Shown here: one piece after another, positions 36,206 to 46,704 of the stretch
Numbering within the stretch: the first letter of the stretch is position 1
Layout of the letters: every line of letters begins with the position of its first letter
NCBI GenBank assembly: GCA_003024175.1
Contig: MDYQ01000034.1
Location: 105,499-169,498, forward strand
Direction: 5' to 3'
Length of the DNA: 64,000 nt
DNA from: Planoprotostelium fungivorum
Lineage: Eukaryota > Evosea > Variosea > Cavosteliida > Cavosteliaceae
Program-made: the position numbers and the translations under genes
The notes under the pieces: model-generated
Seen by the model: the letters and a program-made list of their open reading frames with translations, nothing else
The model's database searches: none
Told to the model about the DNA's origin: nothing

Positions 36206-36702
36206 AAGTATTTAATAGTAGCTGCATCAGATGATAAAAGATGACATTGCATTATTTATATACCGAACGTTTCCTTTATATTAATACATACATACACATC
36301 AGATGAGAGGATGATAGATATCTCTCCGTTGAATAGCTGGATGCCATCCTTCTCTCCACGGTAATAGTTGTCTTCCACTGGCAACTTCTCTCCTGATCCT
36401 CTCGATCCACTCATTCTTCTTCGTTCGCCTCTTTCTCCTCTGCACTCTGAACGGGATGGCCGTCATCGTGTCTTGTTTGTTTGCATGTTTCGGTTGGGGT
36501 TTGTGGGTGGGCAACTTGTGGCGGGTTCATTCAAAAGTCATATGGTCCATTCTGCTTCCGTTGACCCGCATGAGAGCGTCAAAGAACATGATGGAGAGAA
36601 CGTGAGACGGGAAGAGGGTGAGAGACGAACACGAAGTTGCCGATGATGATGATCGTCTACATTTGACTTGGAGAATGCATCACGTGGAAAAATGGACTCT
36701 AT
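36206..36702. other. Stretch between convergent DODA and GDAP2 ends, possible small minus-strand exon
   Basis: Holds the DODA 3' UTR (TATTAATACATACATAC around 36280-36300). On the minus strand two frames are open: 36299-36514 (basic, PFRVQRRKRRTKKNEWIERI) and an alternative at about 36420-36300 (LPVEDNYYRGEKDGIQLFNG). Just upstream of these is MFFDALMRVNGSRMDHMTFE (about 36589-36530). A small spliced gene is possible but I could not assemble one that makes sense. Confidence 0.3.
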
Positions 36703-38870
36703 TTATAATATCTCGTGGGCGCTCGCCGCCGTGCTCGCCGTCGCATCCCAACTCGTACCGTTCTTCATCGAGTCGAATCTACAACGTTGTAGTGAGCATC
36801 GATCTACAACGATCACGTGCTCACTTGTAGATGTCCGGAGTGATTCTCAATTGTTCGGCCGTGAAGAATTGGAGGATGTCTTTCAGATTGGAGTAATAGA
36901 ATACACGCGTCGCGAGAGCTTCGCTCATGAAGGGACGGAAGATGGCACCGACGAACTTCATCCAGAAGGTGGGGTGGATGACGTAACATCCCAAGAGGTA
37001 GGGTGCGAATCTGAAGAAGGGAAATGAGATTCTGGTGATGGACAGATGACAACGATGCAGGATGATGCAGGATGATGCAGGATGATGCAGAATGATGCAT
37101 GATGATGAGTCGCGGATAGCTCACTTGACTTCGAATATCTGATGAACCAGCTTCAGCCACGTGTATTCTGGAATACATTCGTACTTCATGTTCGTGTGGA
37201 AATACACTGTCTCTCGTTAACACATGGTCTATAACGATTCTCATTCACCTAAGACAAATTTCTTCTGTCTGATACTATCCATCACCTGTACAACCACTTA
37301 ATACGTGATCCACGAAATTCCGACGAAATTTCGCATCGCAGTGAATCTTTGAGATGTCTCATACGACGTCTCACCTTGATGACGTAAGTCAGGACTCGAT
37401 GTAGACTGACCCCCGGTGGTAGATTCTTACCGACGATGGTGATGATTGGATCTCCGCGACGATCTACACCCGATCTGTAGATGATGTTGAGGGCCTCGAT
37501 GTCCTTCAGATCTACCGTCTTCGATTGAAGGAGAACGCGATGGTACAATTTCTCGATGTCCGCTCTGTCTCTCGATTCGTCTGCACCATAGTTCACCGTC
37601 TCTCTATCGTCTCGTCAATCTTTTTCTCTTTTTTTCCGTGTTTCAATATCATTTTTTGTGAATTCGTATTTTCTTTTTTCTGTACAAAATTCTTCACCTC
37701 TTCGTTCGGTCTGGGTTGTCCACCATTTTTGTCAGGCCAGAAGCGTTGATCGCCTTCGCTTTTGTATTTTCGATCACTTTCGCTGTCTCTGTGGGTTCCA
37801 CTGCGTCTTCTTCCTCTTCTTCTGATTCTGAATCCGATTGGTACTGGCCTGGAAAGGCTGATATACGGATCTACAATGGTCACGTGACTCGTAGGGTGAG
37901 GTAGCATCACCTTTCTCTCCTCTACAACGGGTTCACCGTACTCATTACCTACATCGGCAGGCAGCATAGCTATCCCTTCTTTCTCTTCGAGAAAATTTCT
38001 TGGAAAATAGATGGGAAGGAGCTGAGAATTTGAGAAAAGTAAGATCGCACGGTGCATCATCACCTTTGCATATAGATCGTGGAGAGGTGTAGAACCGAAA
38101 CAGAGGACGATGGCGTCCATAGAGTGTCCGTAGTGCTGTAAGAATCGGTAGATCGTTCCTGTCATCGTCTTCAATGTCTGATGTAAAATGAGATGACCTC
38201 CTTACGTAATGCAATGTGTGCGCCGATGTCGTCGGGGAAACCTTTCAGCATGGAAGAGATGGGTGTGATGGCCAATGTTCTGATGTTGTTCTCTCGTGCA
38301 AGATGTAAAACACTCCTGTAACAGCAGAAGAGAGCGTTCTCAGCTGCATATCGGAATCGCTCGTGATAGCGAGGTCCAACGGTGCTGGAGGAGTCAGATC
38401 GAGGATGGAAATGTATGATTCTCACTTCATGAAGTGTGGGCATAAAAGTTCGTAACCTTTCAACAATCTGGCCTCACCGGTGCGACAAGCTGTTTCGATT
38501 CAATTCGAGAGGGCGAATGATGATTCTCACTGTCTTGTCTCCTCAAATCGGCAATGAAATGGGGTCCCGCCTTCTGAAGGATAGCCTGCGATAGATCGCT
38601 GGTAGAACGCGAGCTATCCGTGATCGGATGAGCGAGAGCTTCGGCTTTGAGGAGGGTCGGATGATGTTGTGTGATGTAAACCTTTGAATCGATCGGCATT
38701 GATGACGAAAAAATAGAAAGATCAGCGTTTACCTTCTTATTGATGTCTTCATTGCAGGGAAAGCGAGATCTTTCGGTCGGCTCTTCTAAAGAGATCTCCG
38801 GAAGAGTTGCATGCCAGCAAGCGAGGCTCTGAATATCGATCGCCTCTGTCTGTGGCTGCTCCTTCGTCAT
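36703..38870 (-). CDS. GDAP2: GDAP2 homologue (macro domain plus CRAL-TRIO domain)
   Basis: Protein of unclear role, linked elsewhere to differentiation and stress. From ATG at 38870: ERSRFPCNEDINKK, then the macro domain: AEALAHPITDSSRS (replacing the usual IVNTSNE), LQKAGPHFIADLR, STVGPRYHERFRYAAENALFCCYRSVLHLARENN, FPDDIGAHIALR. Next a conserved linker (YFPRNFLEEKEGIAMLPADVGNEYGEPVVEERKV), then the CRAL-TRIO region: LKDIEALNIIYRSGVDRRGD, IITIVGKNLPPGVSLHRVLTYVIK, CYVIHPTFWMKF, YYSNLKDILQFF, and the end IYKFDSMKNGTSWDAT...AHEIL. The order matches animal GDAP2 throughout. The last intron (about 36825-36781) is nearly all motif: two CTACAACG half-sites plus the palindrome, whose TAG is the acceptor. 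Nucleotide-binding residues of the macro domain look poorly kept. Confidence 0.9.
36778..36833. repeat. Cluster of CTACAACG half-sites forming most of the last GDAP2 intron
   Basis: The palindrome TCTACAACGTTGTAG (36778-36792), a half-site CGATCTACAACG (36800-36811) and a partial TTGTAGATG lie within 56 bp. On the gene strand the intron's acceptor is the GTTGTAG of the palindrome. Confidence 0.9.
37057..37110. repeat. Short tandem repeat in a GDAP2 intron
   Basis: A 10-bp unit (AGGATGATGC) is repeated about four to five times with minor changes (agaatgatgc, atgatgatga). It is one of many GATGATG-rich intron interiors in this window. Confidence 0.8.
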
Positions 38871-38983
38871 GATAGAATGAGCCGAGGCGGGTGGGCTGTG
38901 CCTTCCGTTGTTTTTCTCCGCGCAAGAAATTCACCTTTGATCTACACAGGAAAGATCGCACACAGATCGCATCACATTTGACC
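38871..38983. promoter_or_regulatory. Bidirectional promoter of GDAP2 and HYPK
   Basis: Only 113 bp separate the two divergent start codons, so both promoters and both leaders must share this DNA. A CGTTGTTTTTCTCCGCG block (about 38917) is the only notable feature. Inferred from position. Confidence 0.5.
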
Positions 38984-39427
38984 ATGTCAGACGAACAAGA
39001 GGAGATCGAGAACGAGGAGCAGCAAGTGAGCAAGACAGCCTCACAGAAGGAGCAGGCTCAGGCTATGTCCAGCATGTCCGCTGGATCGAACCAGGAGCAA
39101 TCTACCTTCGATGCAGCCAAAGCGGAGAGGGTGAGCACATCTTCATTGTATGACTCGACCTAACGAGATTAGAACGTGAAAGCATTACTTGCCGCTCAGA
39201 AGCAGGACCAGAAGGCCAAACTACAGAGGTGATGGAGTGCGATGCATTCATCTTCCACTTCTGACATTCCATGTAGAGAGAAAGAGCTGGCCGCCATCAC
39301 AGTGAAGAAGGAAGATACACAACTGTTGGTCGATCAATTGAATCTCACCACCGCCGAGGCCGATAGAACTCTGAGGGAACACCAAGGAGACGTTCGTGCG
39401 GCTCTCAAAACCCTGGTCTTCGCTTGA
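38984..39427 (+). CDS. HYPK: HYPK homologue (NatA regulator, UBA-like C terminus)
   Basis: Small acidic protein that binds the N-terminal acetyltransferase complex NatA at the ribosome. ATG at 38984: MSDEQEEIENEEQQ, an Ala/Ser/Gln-rich middle, AKAER joined to NVKALLAAQKQDQKAKLQR, then the conserved C-terminal domain EKELAAITVKKEDTQLLVDQ, LNLTTAEADRTLREHQGDVRAALKTLVF. The signature xREHxGDVxxAL is that of HYPK (and the NAC-alpha UBA). Two introns: GTGAGCAC...GATTAG and GTGATGGA...TGTAG. About 110 residues, the usual size. Confidence 0.93.
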
Positions 39428-39773
39428 TAAAGAGTCTCTAGTTGTACCTGTCAACACATTTGCCATCGTGCGAAGGAGTCGAAAGAAGAACCTTTACACC
39501 TCATTCATGAACGAAGTCGTATCATCAACGGGTCTATCTTGAACTTCCATCACATTCTTACTTTTTCAAATGATACATCCATCCTTTCTAGACGATGACC
39601 AGAGATTATTGAATGGCAGCTGTTCCATCTGCGGCAGAAGGCTGAGAGACATCTTCAGACGAGGCACGAAGGTAGGGTTGTAGGTGTACGCACTTCGGCT
39701 CAATTTCACCGAATCTTCTCTTTCAGGAAACAAATCATTTCCCGATCGAAACAACACATTTGATCATCGAAGC

Positions 39774-41304
39774 ATGACCTTGGGTGATGATCTCGTTAGG
39801 ATATCAAGGCCACCGGTCGTGTTCCTCTCGGGTCTATTCCGCATGATCCTTCCGAACTTCTTGTCGGTATGGATGGGAGGAATCTTCATAGCTGCTGGTC
39901 ACACACTGCGAGCCACACAGGAGATAACGCGTCAACAGCTTCGTCAACAAGAGGATGCAGGTCGAGCCCTCACACCACGCTCACGGTGAGTTGTTGTGAC
40001 GTAATGGAAGTTCATGTGTGTAGATTGTGGAATCAAGAAGAAGCTCACAGACTCAAATTGGATCTCATACAGAGAGATATGGATGCAGAGAGAGAGAAAA
40101 TCGGCCGTATGGTCGAAGAGTTTGAATACTTGAGAGGTACGAGAGAAGAGATGCACAAGGAAGCCCTCCAAGATCTGGAGACACAGCTCGAGGCTGCCAA
40201 TCAGCGTAATCGCGATCAAGAGGATCAGATCCGAAAGTTGACTGCCGTTCGAGCCAGAATCACGAACAGAGAGAAGGTGACAGAAGAGATCTTGTCTACC
40301 ACTCGATCATTTTTCCTCGTTCCATCATCGTGTTCACGTTTACGCAGGAGCTAGAACACCAAGTCAACCAGTTGAAGAAGGAACTCAGTAAGAGACAAGA
40401 AGATGTGAAGACGGTACAGAGACAGGTGTGTTGATGATGTCCACCATCATGTGCTAATCGTGACACACAGGCGTATGAGACCTCGAATGAAAGAAACAAA
40501 GAAGTGTCTTCAAACCAAAAGAAGGTGTCTACTGTGGTTGGACAAGTGCACTGGAATAGATAGTCTCACTTGTGGCGATGTCGTAATGGATGCAACACCA
40601 GATGATCGTGGATAGAACTGACCATGGACAGTAAGCTGATCGACGTGGCTCTCATGTGTTCAGAGTTGTGCGTCTATCGTGGTTTATGCTTCGTGTCTGC
40701 ATTCACACCAATCGATGATTCGATTGAGCCTGCCTTGATTGGAATACGTTATTTTGAATTCAGCGTTGTAGATGCAAAACGAGAAGGCGGGACTTCAAAT
40801 TTTGAAAACCGTTGAAAGGGAAGCATCAAGAGAGGACGGTTTCAAGGACTATCGAACACTCACGTTGAAGAGGCATCTACATACTTGCAGAGGTCCATCC
40901 TATCGCCTCCAGAACCCAATGAAATGCAAATCTCGAAGACGACCGCCTCTGCTCCAATGCTGCCGCCAAGAGAAACCTCCTCCTCTTATATGTTCCCTCC
41001 AAAACTTTTTCGGTTGGCCACTCATATGGGCATCTTGTCCTCGAATTCATCTCCCCCGGCCCGACTCAACCGCTCGACACCGACCTGGAACCATCCCGAC
41101 CTCCAACGAGAGCCCTTGGGGCATTCCGTTGGACATCACCTCATTAGCCATCTCTTCTCATCGTCCTCCAATTCTCCAGTGAGTCTACCGACCTCTCCTC
41201 TATCGCTGACTCCTTCAGAGTCTCTAAAAACGTGTCCGGAGGGACGCGGTAACACATCTTCATGTCGTGCTGTATGGTCTTTCACCCCGACGTGCGGCCA
41301 CTAA
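39774..41304 (+). CDS. Coiled-coil protein with N-terminal hydrophobic segment and Ser/Pro-rich tail
   Basis: The reading VVFLSGLFRMILPNFLSVWM-GGIFIAAG suggests a membrane anchor. It leads into TRQQLRQQEDAGRALTPRSR, then a long coiled coil: LWNQEEAHRLKLDLIQRDMD, REKIGRMVEEFEYLRGTREE, ALQDLETQLEAANQRNRDQE, ELEHQVNQLKKELSKRQEDV, KEVSSNQKK. A 247-nt intron (40525-40771), several times the local norm, precedes NEKAGLQILK. The C terminus is Ser/Pro-rich (RSILSPPEPNEM, SSSSNSPVSLPTSPLSLTPS) and ends PTCGH. The start is uncertain: ATG 39774 is in frame; an upstream exon at about 39570 (SCSICGRRLRDIFRRGTK) could belong here but does not join in phase. It ends 7 bp before a tRNA gene. Confidence 0.6.
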
Positions 41305-41311
41305 TCACCAC

Positions 41312-41406
41312 TCCTCGATAGTATAGTGGTGAGTATACAAGCCTGTCAGAAACGCTAGAAATAGCGCAGAACGCTTGGGACCCGGGTTCAATTCCCGGTC
41401 GGGGAG
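41312..41406 (+). tRNA. tRNA-Asp (GTC) with intron
   Basis: Cloverleaf read directly. Acceptor TCCTCGA pairs with TCGGGGA; D arm TAGTATAGTGGTGAGTATA; anticodon stem CAAGC with GCTTG; loop CTGTCA+C with anticodon GTC; T arm CCGGGTTCAATTCCCGG; discriminator G. A 23-nt intron (41349-41371) sits at the canonical site after position 37 and folds as a small hairpin (CGCTAGAAATAGCG). A TTTT terminator follows at about 41410. A-box (TAGTATAGTGG) and B-box (GGTTCAATTCC) are both intact, so it should be an active pol III gene. Confidence 0.97.
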
Positions 41407-41982
41407 CTCTTTTGCCCGTGCGGTGTCTGTTTAGGTGAGTCATTTGGCTCTTTTTTCTCTGTTTTGGCCGTTTTTTTGCGTTTCTACTTGGTTTTGTTGA
41501 TTCGACGAAAAAGGCTACGATACGATCGAATTAGAGCTTTTTTTCGGCGAAGGCGATGGAAGTTGATAGAAATAAACGTCGAAACATCGCTTTTCTCCAC
41601 GAAAATCTTATAAACAGAGAGATTTGGTGTAATCACACGACAAGAGCAGCTAGAAATGAACACTTGTTTTATTTGTCATATCGGTCATTTTGCCAAGTGC
41701 GTCGTAAAATGAGTACAAATCAATTACAGACTGCCAAAATCTAGGTTAATTTCATTTTGAAGAGAGAGAATGTTCGATATTCGGTAAAAAATGAGTCGCT
41801 CATTTGTAGATCCATCTTTTGGACAATTTCGCACCACCGAACCAGAGCGATGATTATCCTTCAGACTGACTGCAGCGTGATCGTTATGGACTCGTGGATC
41901 CTTTTCTCATGTGCACTGATCGAGAGTTTGTAAACAATCAAGTGTCCTACACAAATAAACAACGAGACATCGCCTTCTCCAT
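41407..41982. other. Intergenic stretch after tRNA-Asp
   Basis: T-rich runs just downstream of the tRNA (TTTTTTCTCTG, GTTTTTTTGCG, CTTTTTTTCGG) resemble backup pol III stops. A 62-codon frame at 41556-41744 has no recognisable content. Otherwise AT-rich and apparently non-coding; it includes the 3' flank of the LDAH gene. Confidence 0.4.
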
Positions 41983-43241
41983 TTATTGATCTGCACACAG
42001 AGGCTTGTGGTGATCGAACCATTCGGCAATACGATCCACAACTTGGCTCGAATGATGAATGACGAAAGCGTGAAGAATGCTCTCGTCTGCCAGATGTGCT
42101 TTCGCTTCAGGGAAACTCTCTACGATTCCATTCATCTCGTGCGATCTTCACGAGATGCTCACCGATCATGTCGTTGTAGTAAGCCTCTGGAGCGTAATGG
42201 TCTTTCGGTCCATATAAGAAGTAGATCTGCTTTCGTCAGCGATGATGTCTGATGACGCTGCGTCATGATGGTGATCGTGTACCTTGTCTAGATGTGCGGT
42301 GATGGCCTGGGTGATCTCTTCATCGAGCTCACCGATGTGATTGTATTCCTCGTATGCCATGGATAATGCATTCAGCACGCAGTGGTAACTGTAGAATGTT
42401 GATTGAAGGAGATGGGATGCCTTGCTCACTCTCGGTTGTCGTTCACAGTGTCACGGACTCCTTTGATCTGCATGATGGTGAATGGATGATCGATGTGTGA
42501 TCGAGTGAATCGGTTGATGTAGATATCACCTGCGTCGCTGGGATTGCCTTGAATATCTTCTCTAGCAGCCATTGAGGTATGTAATGAACGAGACCAGATG
42601 ATGCTTGTCGCAATATGGGAAGCATGACAACCTGATCGCATTCAGGATGAGACGTGAAACAGAATGTCTCACGTTAACGGGAAACCGGATGCCGACGTTG
42701 AGGTTTCTAACTGTTGGGAATAAATTGATCAGCTGCACGATGTTGATGTCTTTGTATCTTTGAAGAACCTGTTGTCTTTAGAAGGTGAGGTGTAGATGGA
42801 ACGCATCACCTTTAGAGAGATGTAAGAACCAACGGAATGGGAGATGATAATGATCTTTGAGTGTTTCTCTTTCAGAACGTTTTGCACGATGAAGTCTCTC
42901 TTGTGTTGAATCTGATTGTCTAGAGTGAAAATGCGCTTTCCATTCTGACCTGGACAGCCGTGACCTGCGTGACCCACTGAGATGTGTCAGCGATGAGATT
43001 GCAACAGAAATCGTTGACCTCCATAAACAGAGAAGACACCTCCCAATCGATCAAAGAGTTTGTCGATGAACTCAATGTAGAAATCGACGAAGCCAGGGTT
43101 ACCTGTTCTCTTAATGAATACAAGTATGATGCATCGGGAGGGAACTTCACCTGGCACGACAACAATGGCCGTGTCATGTTGTTGTGTCGATCTCCTGACG
43201 TAAGTCCGGGTGGCAATATCGTTCACAGTGACAGTTTCCAT
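41983..43241 (-). CDS. LDAH: Lipid droplet-associated serine hydrolase (LDAH family)
   Basis: Alpha/beta hydrolase of lipid droplets. From ATG at 43241: METVTVNDIATRTYV, TAIVVVPG joined to NPGFVDFYIEFIDKLFD (the family IPGNPG motif), GHAGH, FTLDNQIQHKRDFI, IIIISHSVGSYISLKVM (nucleophile elbow; here SHSVG for GHSIG), INLFPTVRNLNVG, HYIPQWLLEKIFKAIPATQ, SHLLQSTFYSYHCVLNALSMAYEEYNHI, FLYGPKDHYAPEAYYNDM (Asp/His region), ending HAFVIHHSSQVVDRIAEWFDHHKPLCADQ. Length and motif order fit the family. Intron 1 lies inside PGNPG. The first elbow Gly is Ser, a tolerated but uncommon change. Confidence 0.9.
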
Positions 43242-43482
43242 TATTCGATCTTTCGATGTTGCGATGTGATGTTGGATGATGTCAATCGGAACAATACTCC
43301 TCGGTCCGGATAATTATCCCAGAGGACACACGAAGAAGAACAACACAGCTGCTCAATCAGTGTTCAATTGGTGAAAACTGTTCGTTCTCACGATCGACGC
43401 GAAGATGGATGTCCTTCATCATCACGATGATCAGTTCTTTCCACATCGCCAAACGAAGACACTCTTAGAATACAAACAACAT

Positions 43483-46433
43483 TTAGTAATATCCTTGATC
43501 GTAACCCTCCTGATATTCCTCCTGATATCCTTGATGATAATCATGCTCGTGATAGTTCTGATCCTCATTATCCGACCACACATTATCCGACCAGACGTTA
43601 TCCGATAGAACAGGATCAGACCATGGTTCCGCCTGTTGATTCGGACTCATCGGATCATGCGACACTTGATGACTGGATGGCAGTTTGTCCCTCGACTTCT
43701 GCTGCTGAAGAGTCGTCATCATGTGGGATTCTGAATTGTAGGCGAAATAGGCGGAAGAGAAGATACCGATAGAATATTCGTTCTGTTTGATCTGACTCTG
43801 AATCTTATCCAAAATGTCTCTTCCTCTCTCGATCTCTCTGTCCTGTGTCGGTGTCAGTCATGTCACGATCTTTCATGATCGGTGATGTGATGATGGACAG
43901 TTGAACTGCGATGGTGGATGACCACATCAACTCACCCCAGATAACGACTCTAAATCGTGCTGAGGTGTAGGTAGATACGATAAGGTCTTGTTCTGAGTCA
44001 TAGCGTTACTCAGAGCCGTCCAGCCCATGCAAGTGATCCCGTTGTAATCCCAATATAGAGCTTTCAGCCTCGTGTTGCTTCTCATCGCCTCGGCCAGAGC
44101 AAGCACAAAATTATCACCACCACGATTTCCAGTGAGGACTAATTCTTCCAGCTGGCACGGGGGTCACATTCGAATGCGACCCCTCTACCTTACCTGTGGG
44201 TTGGCAGCGAGGACGGTTGCTATGGTAGCGAGATCTTTTCCGATGCTATGGCGGCCGTTATCACCAGCGATGGCCAAGTGACGAACTAGTCGTTGTGAAA
44301 AATGGCGGGAAAAAGTGGCGGGAACTCACTGGTGGGGTGCTGTCGGATCAGCGTGGCTATTGATTGACACAGGGACGTCATCTTACTGGCGGTACCCTGT
44401 CTGAAATTCCAAGAGAGGTCCAGTAGCTCTAGTCCACGATTTGAAATGAGACCGTCGATCATTTTCGATAAATGTTTCTTCTGGAACGAACAATTCTGCA
44501 TGTACAACCTGCGTGACGTCATCCTCCGTGTCACATACGTGATGAAACGTACCTCGTGATGTTCTGATTCTCTGATAAGGCGGGAGCGATGGGTACGGCT
44601 CTGTCTACACCGATTGGATTGAACGAGATATCCAATGACACATCCCTCAGTTTCACATTCGTCGTGACGGACTTGATGATGAGAGAGCCAGTGAGGGACT
44701 TCATCTTACAATGGGAGAAGATGATGTGTCTGTCAGGTTTCAGTGAGTTTTCCGTGAAATTCCTCTCACTTCAAGGTAGAAGAATCGGAGATGAATTTCG
44801 TGACGCTGTACACGACTGAATCGTCGACGAGATTTCCGGACAGATTTAGATAAGAGATCGGCATCTTGTTCGTGTTGTTCACCAGGGCACGGAAGATCTA
44901 TTTCTCCGTCAGGTCACATTCAGATGAAAACTGTCACCTGTCCCACATCTACCTTGGTGTTCATAAGATTGATGGAATTGAAGGTCTGACTGGTCAGCCG
45001 TCCCAGCCACGAAGAGAGCTCCGTGCAACCTGATGAAGGATGATGAGAAGACGATCGAACAGATGATGAGAACATGATCGAACAGATGATGAGAAAGAGG
45101 ATCGTCTCACCTGTCTCTCCCAAGTTATTGTTCGATAGATCGAGCGTGGTGAGAAATTTCGTGACTTCTCTTCCGTAAGACAGACCGGACAAAAGAAGTT
45201 GTGAGGCCTTGGGTGACATACTACAACCAGCTAAAATGAATCTGACGAGCGATCGGTTCGTGTGTTGTAATCCATCTCCCAATGCCTTTGCAGCTGTCCC
45301 ATCATCAACACGATCATCATCATCCATCATGACATCTCACCTTTACTGCTGAATTTGTTTCCGCTTAGATTGATCTCATCGAGTGAATGATCTGGATTAT
45401 TCACAAGAGAGTGACCGAGGGCGGCGAACGCATCCGATGATGCACCCATCTCGATCAGTTCCAATTTGTTGACGTATTGATTGGCCGCCATGATGTTCAC
45501 CACGCTCAACACGATCTGTCATCACATCATCCAAGAGAAGCGACGTCATCATCTCTTACCTCCTCTCGTCTGACGTGATTGCACCTTAGACTCCGAAAGT
45601 AAGGATTACTTCGAAGAGACAAGAAGAGTGGACGGAGCATGAGGCCATTACTTCCATCCGAGTCGATGCCGGTCAGATCAGAGAAGACAAAGTCCGTGCT
45701 ACCTGAGAGAATGAGACGTCTATAAGAAGGGGAAAGTCGACACCGTTGGACGTGCGATCGTTGATGTATGATGTGACTGCAGGTTGTGGCTTTACGTTGA
45801 GATAGCCACACCATGCTTCGTACGTGTTCAATAATCCTTTCGAAGGACCAAAGTCTGCAATGAGATTTAGACGTGGCGATGTGACCGATTTACCGAATGA
45901 TTGAGGGGTGGGGAGGCGGGTGTTCGGGATGATACTCCAATCGATGGAGACCTTCTTGCTGAAGCCATTGCTGATCTTGTGGTATTCATTCGCGATGGTT
46001 TGTAAAAGATCTCCCACAGAAGTCTCTGTGATGTCAATGTCGAAACCTTGAAAACGGATGACCATCTGTGCGAGTTGAGCGATAGAAGAACACGTCCGTT
46101 CACCTTGTTTGGTTCCGAGCTGGTGATCTGAGTGATATCAAACAAATGGCCCTCTCTTTGAACCTGGGTCTTTCAGAAGACTGACCATAGAGTTTCACGA
46201 CTCACTGCCATCTTACCGACGAGTGTCTTCTTAAGAGAGTAGATTCGGTAATCGTTGGACACCACGATCAACCGATTCTGAAAGACGTTATTGCAGTTCC
46301 TCTTTGTGACCCATTTCATGTATAGAGCCGATCCTCCTTTGAGGACCTCCTGCTGCACATATGCTGTCGCATCCGTTAGTACATTTCGTACGGCGAAGAA
46401 GTTCTCATCTACCCGATTCAGTTGTCTTTGCAT
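43483..46433 (-). CDS. CARMIL-like leucine-rich-repeat actin regulator, short form
   Basis: Capping protein/Arp2/3/myosin-I linker family. From ATG at 46433: LNRVDENFFAVRNVL, then a PH-like domain (NRLIVVSNDYRIYSLKK, GHLFDITQITSS, VVIRFQGFDIDI), a linker (LLNTYEAWCGYLNVK), and LRRs of CARMIL/RNI type: LFLSLRSNPYFRSLRCNHV, MAANQYVNKLELIEMGASSD, SLDEINLSGNKFSSK, SLVRFILAGCSMSPKASQLL, LTTLDLSNNNLGETG, FNSINLMNTKVDVG, LELLDLSWNFRQ, LEELVLTGNRGGDN, LKALYWDYNGIT. A helical piece (DILDKIQSQIKQNEYSIG) and an acidic/aromatic low-complexity tail (SDNVWSDNVWSDNE, HQGYQEEYQEGYDQGYY) follow. I see no basic CPI-like capping-protein motif or proline-rich SH3-binding tail. Many introns, one with a doubled GATCGAACAGATGATGAGAA unit. 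Confidence 0.8.
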
Positions 46434-46704
46434 CTTGACCTTGCTTGAGTGCCGAAACCATCCGAGAAGATGCGGTCTGTTGTTGCGTGTCGGTCAGGTG
46501 TCTCGGTTTATTACGGTATTACACCTTCGGTCCGATTTCTTTACACCGTCATCCCCCGCTCATTCTCGTTCAAACACACACTCTTTCTCCTTCATTCTTC
46601 ACAGTGAATATCTTGAACGTTAGAATGCAAATAAGGCTGGTGATCGACTACTATTTCTCACTATCTACGCAAAGGGAACAAAGACACAATCCAACTCTAT
46701 ACAT

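Noticed and set aside
37057-37110. Tandem 10-bp repeats considered as a CRISPR-like array
   Set aside because: Units are contiguous without unique spacers, lie in an intron of a eukaryotic gene, and match the general GATGATG bias of introns here.
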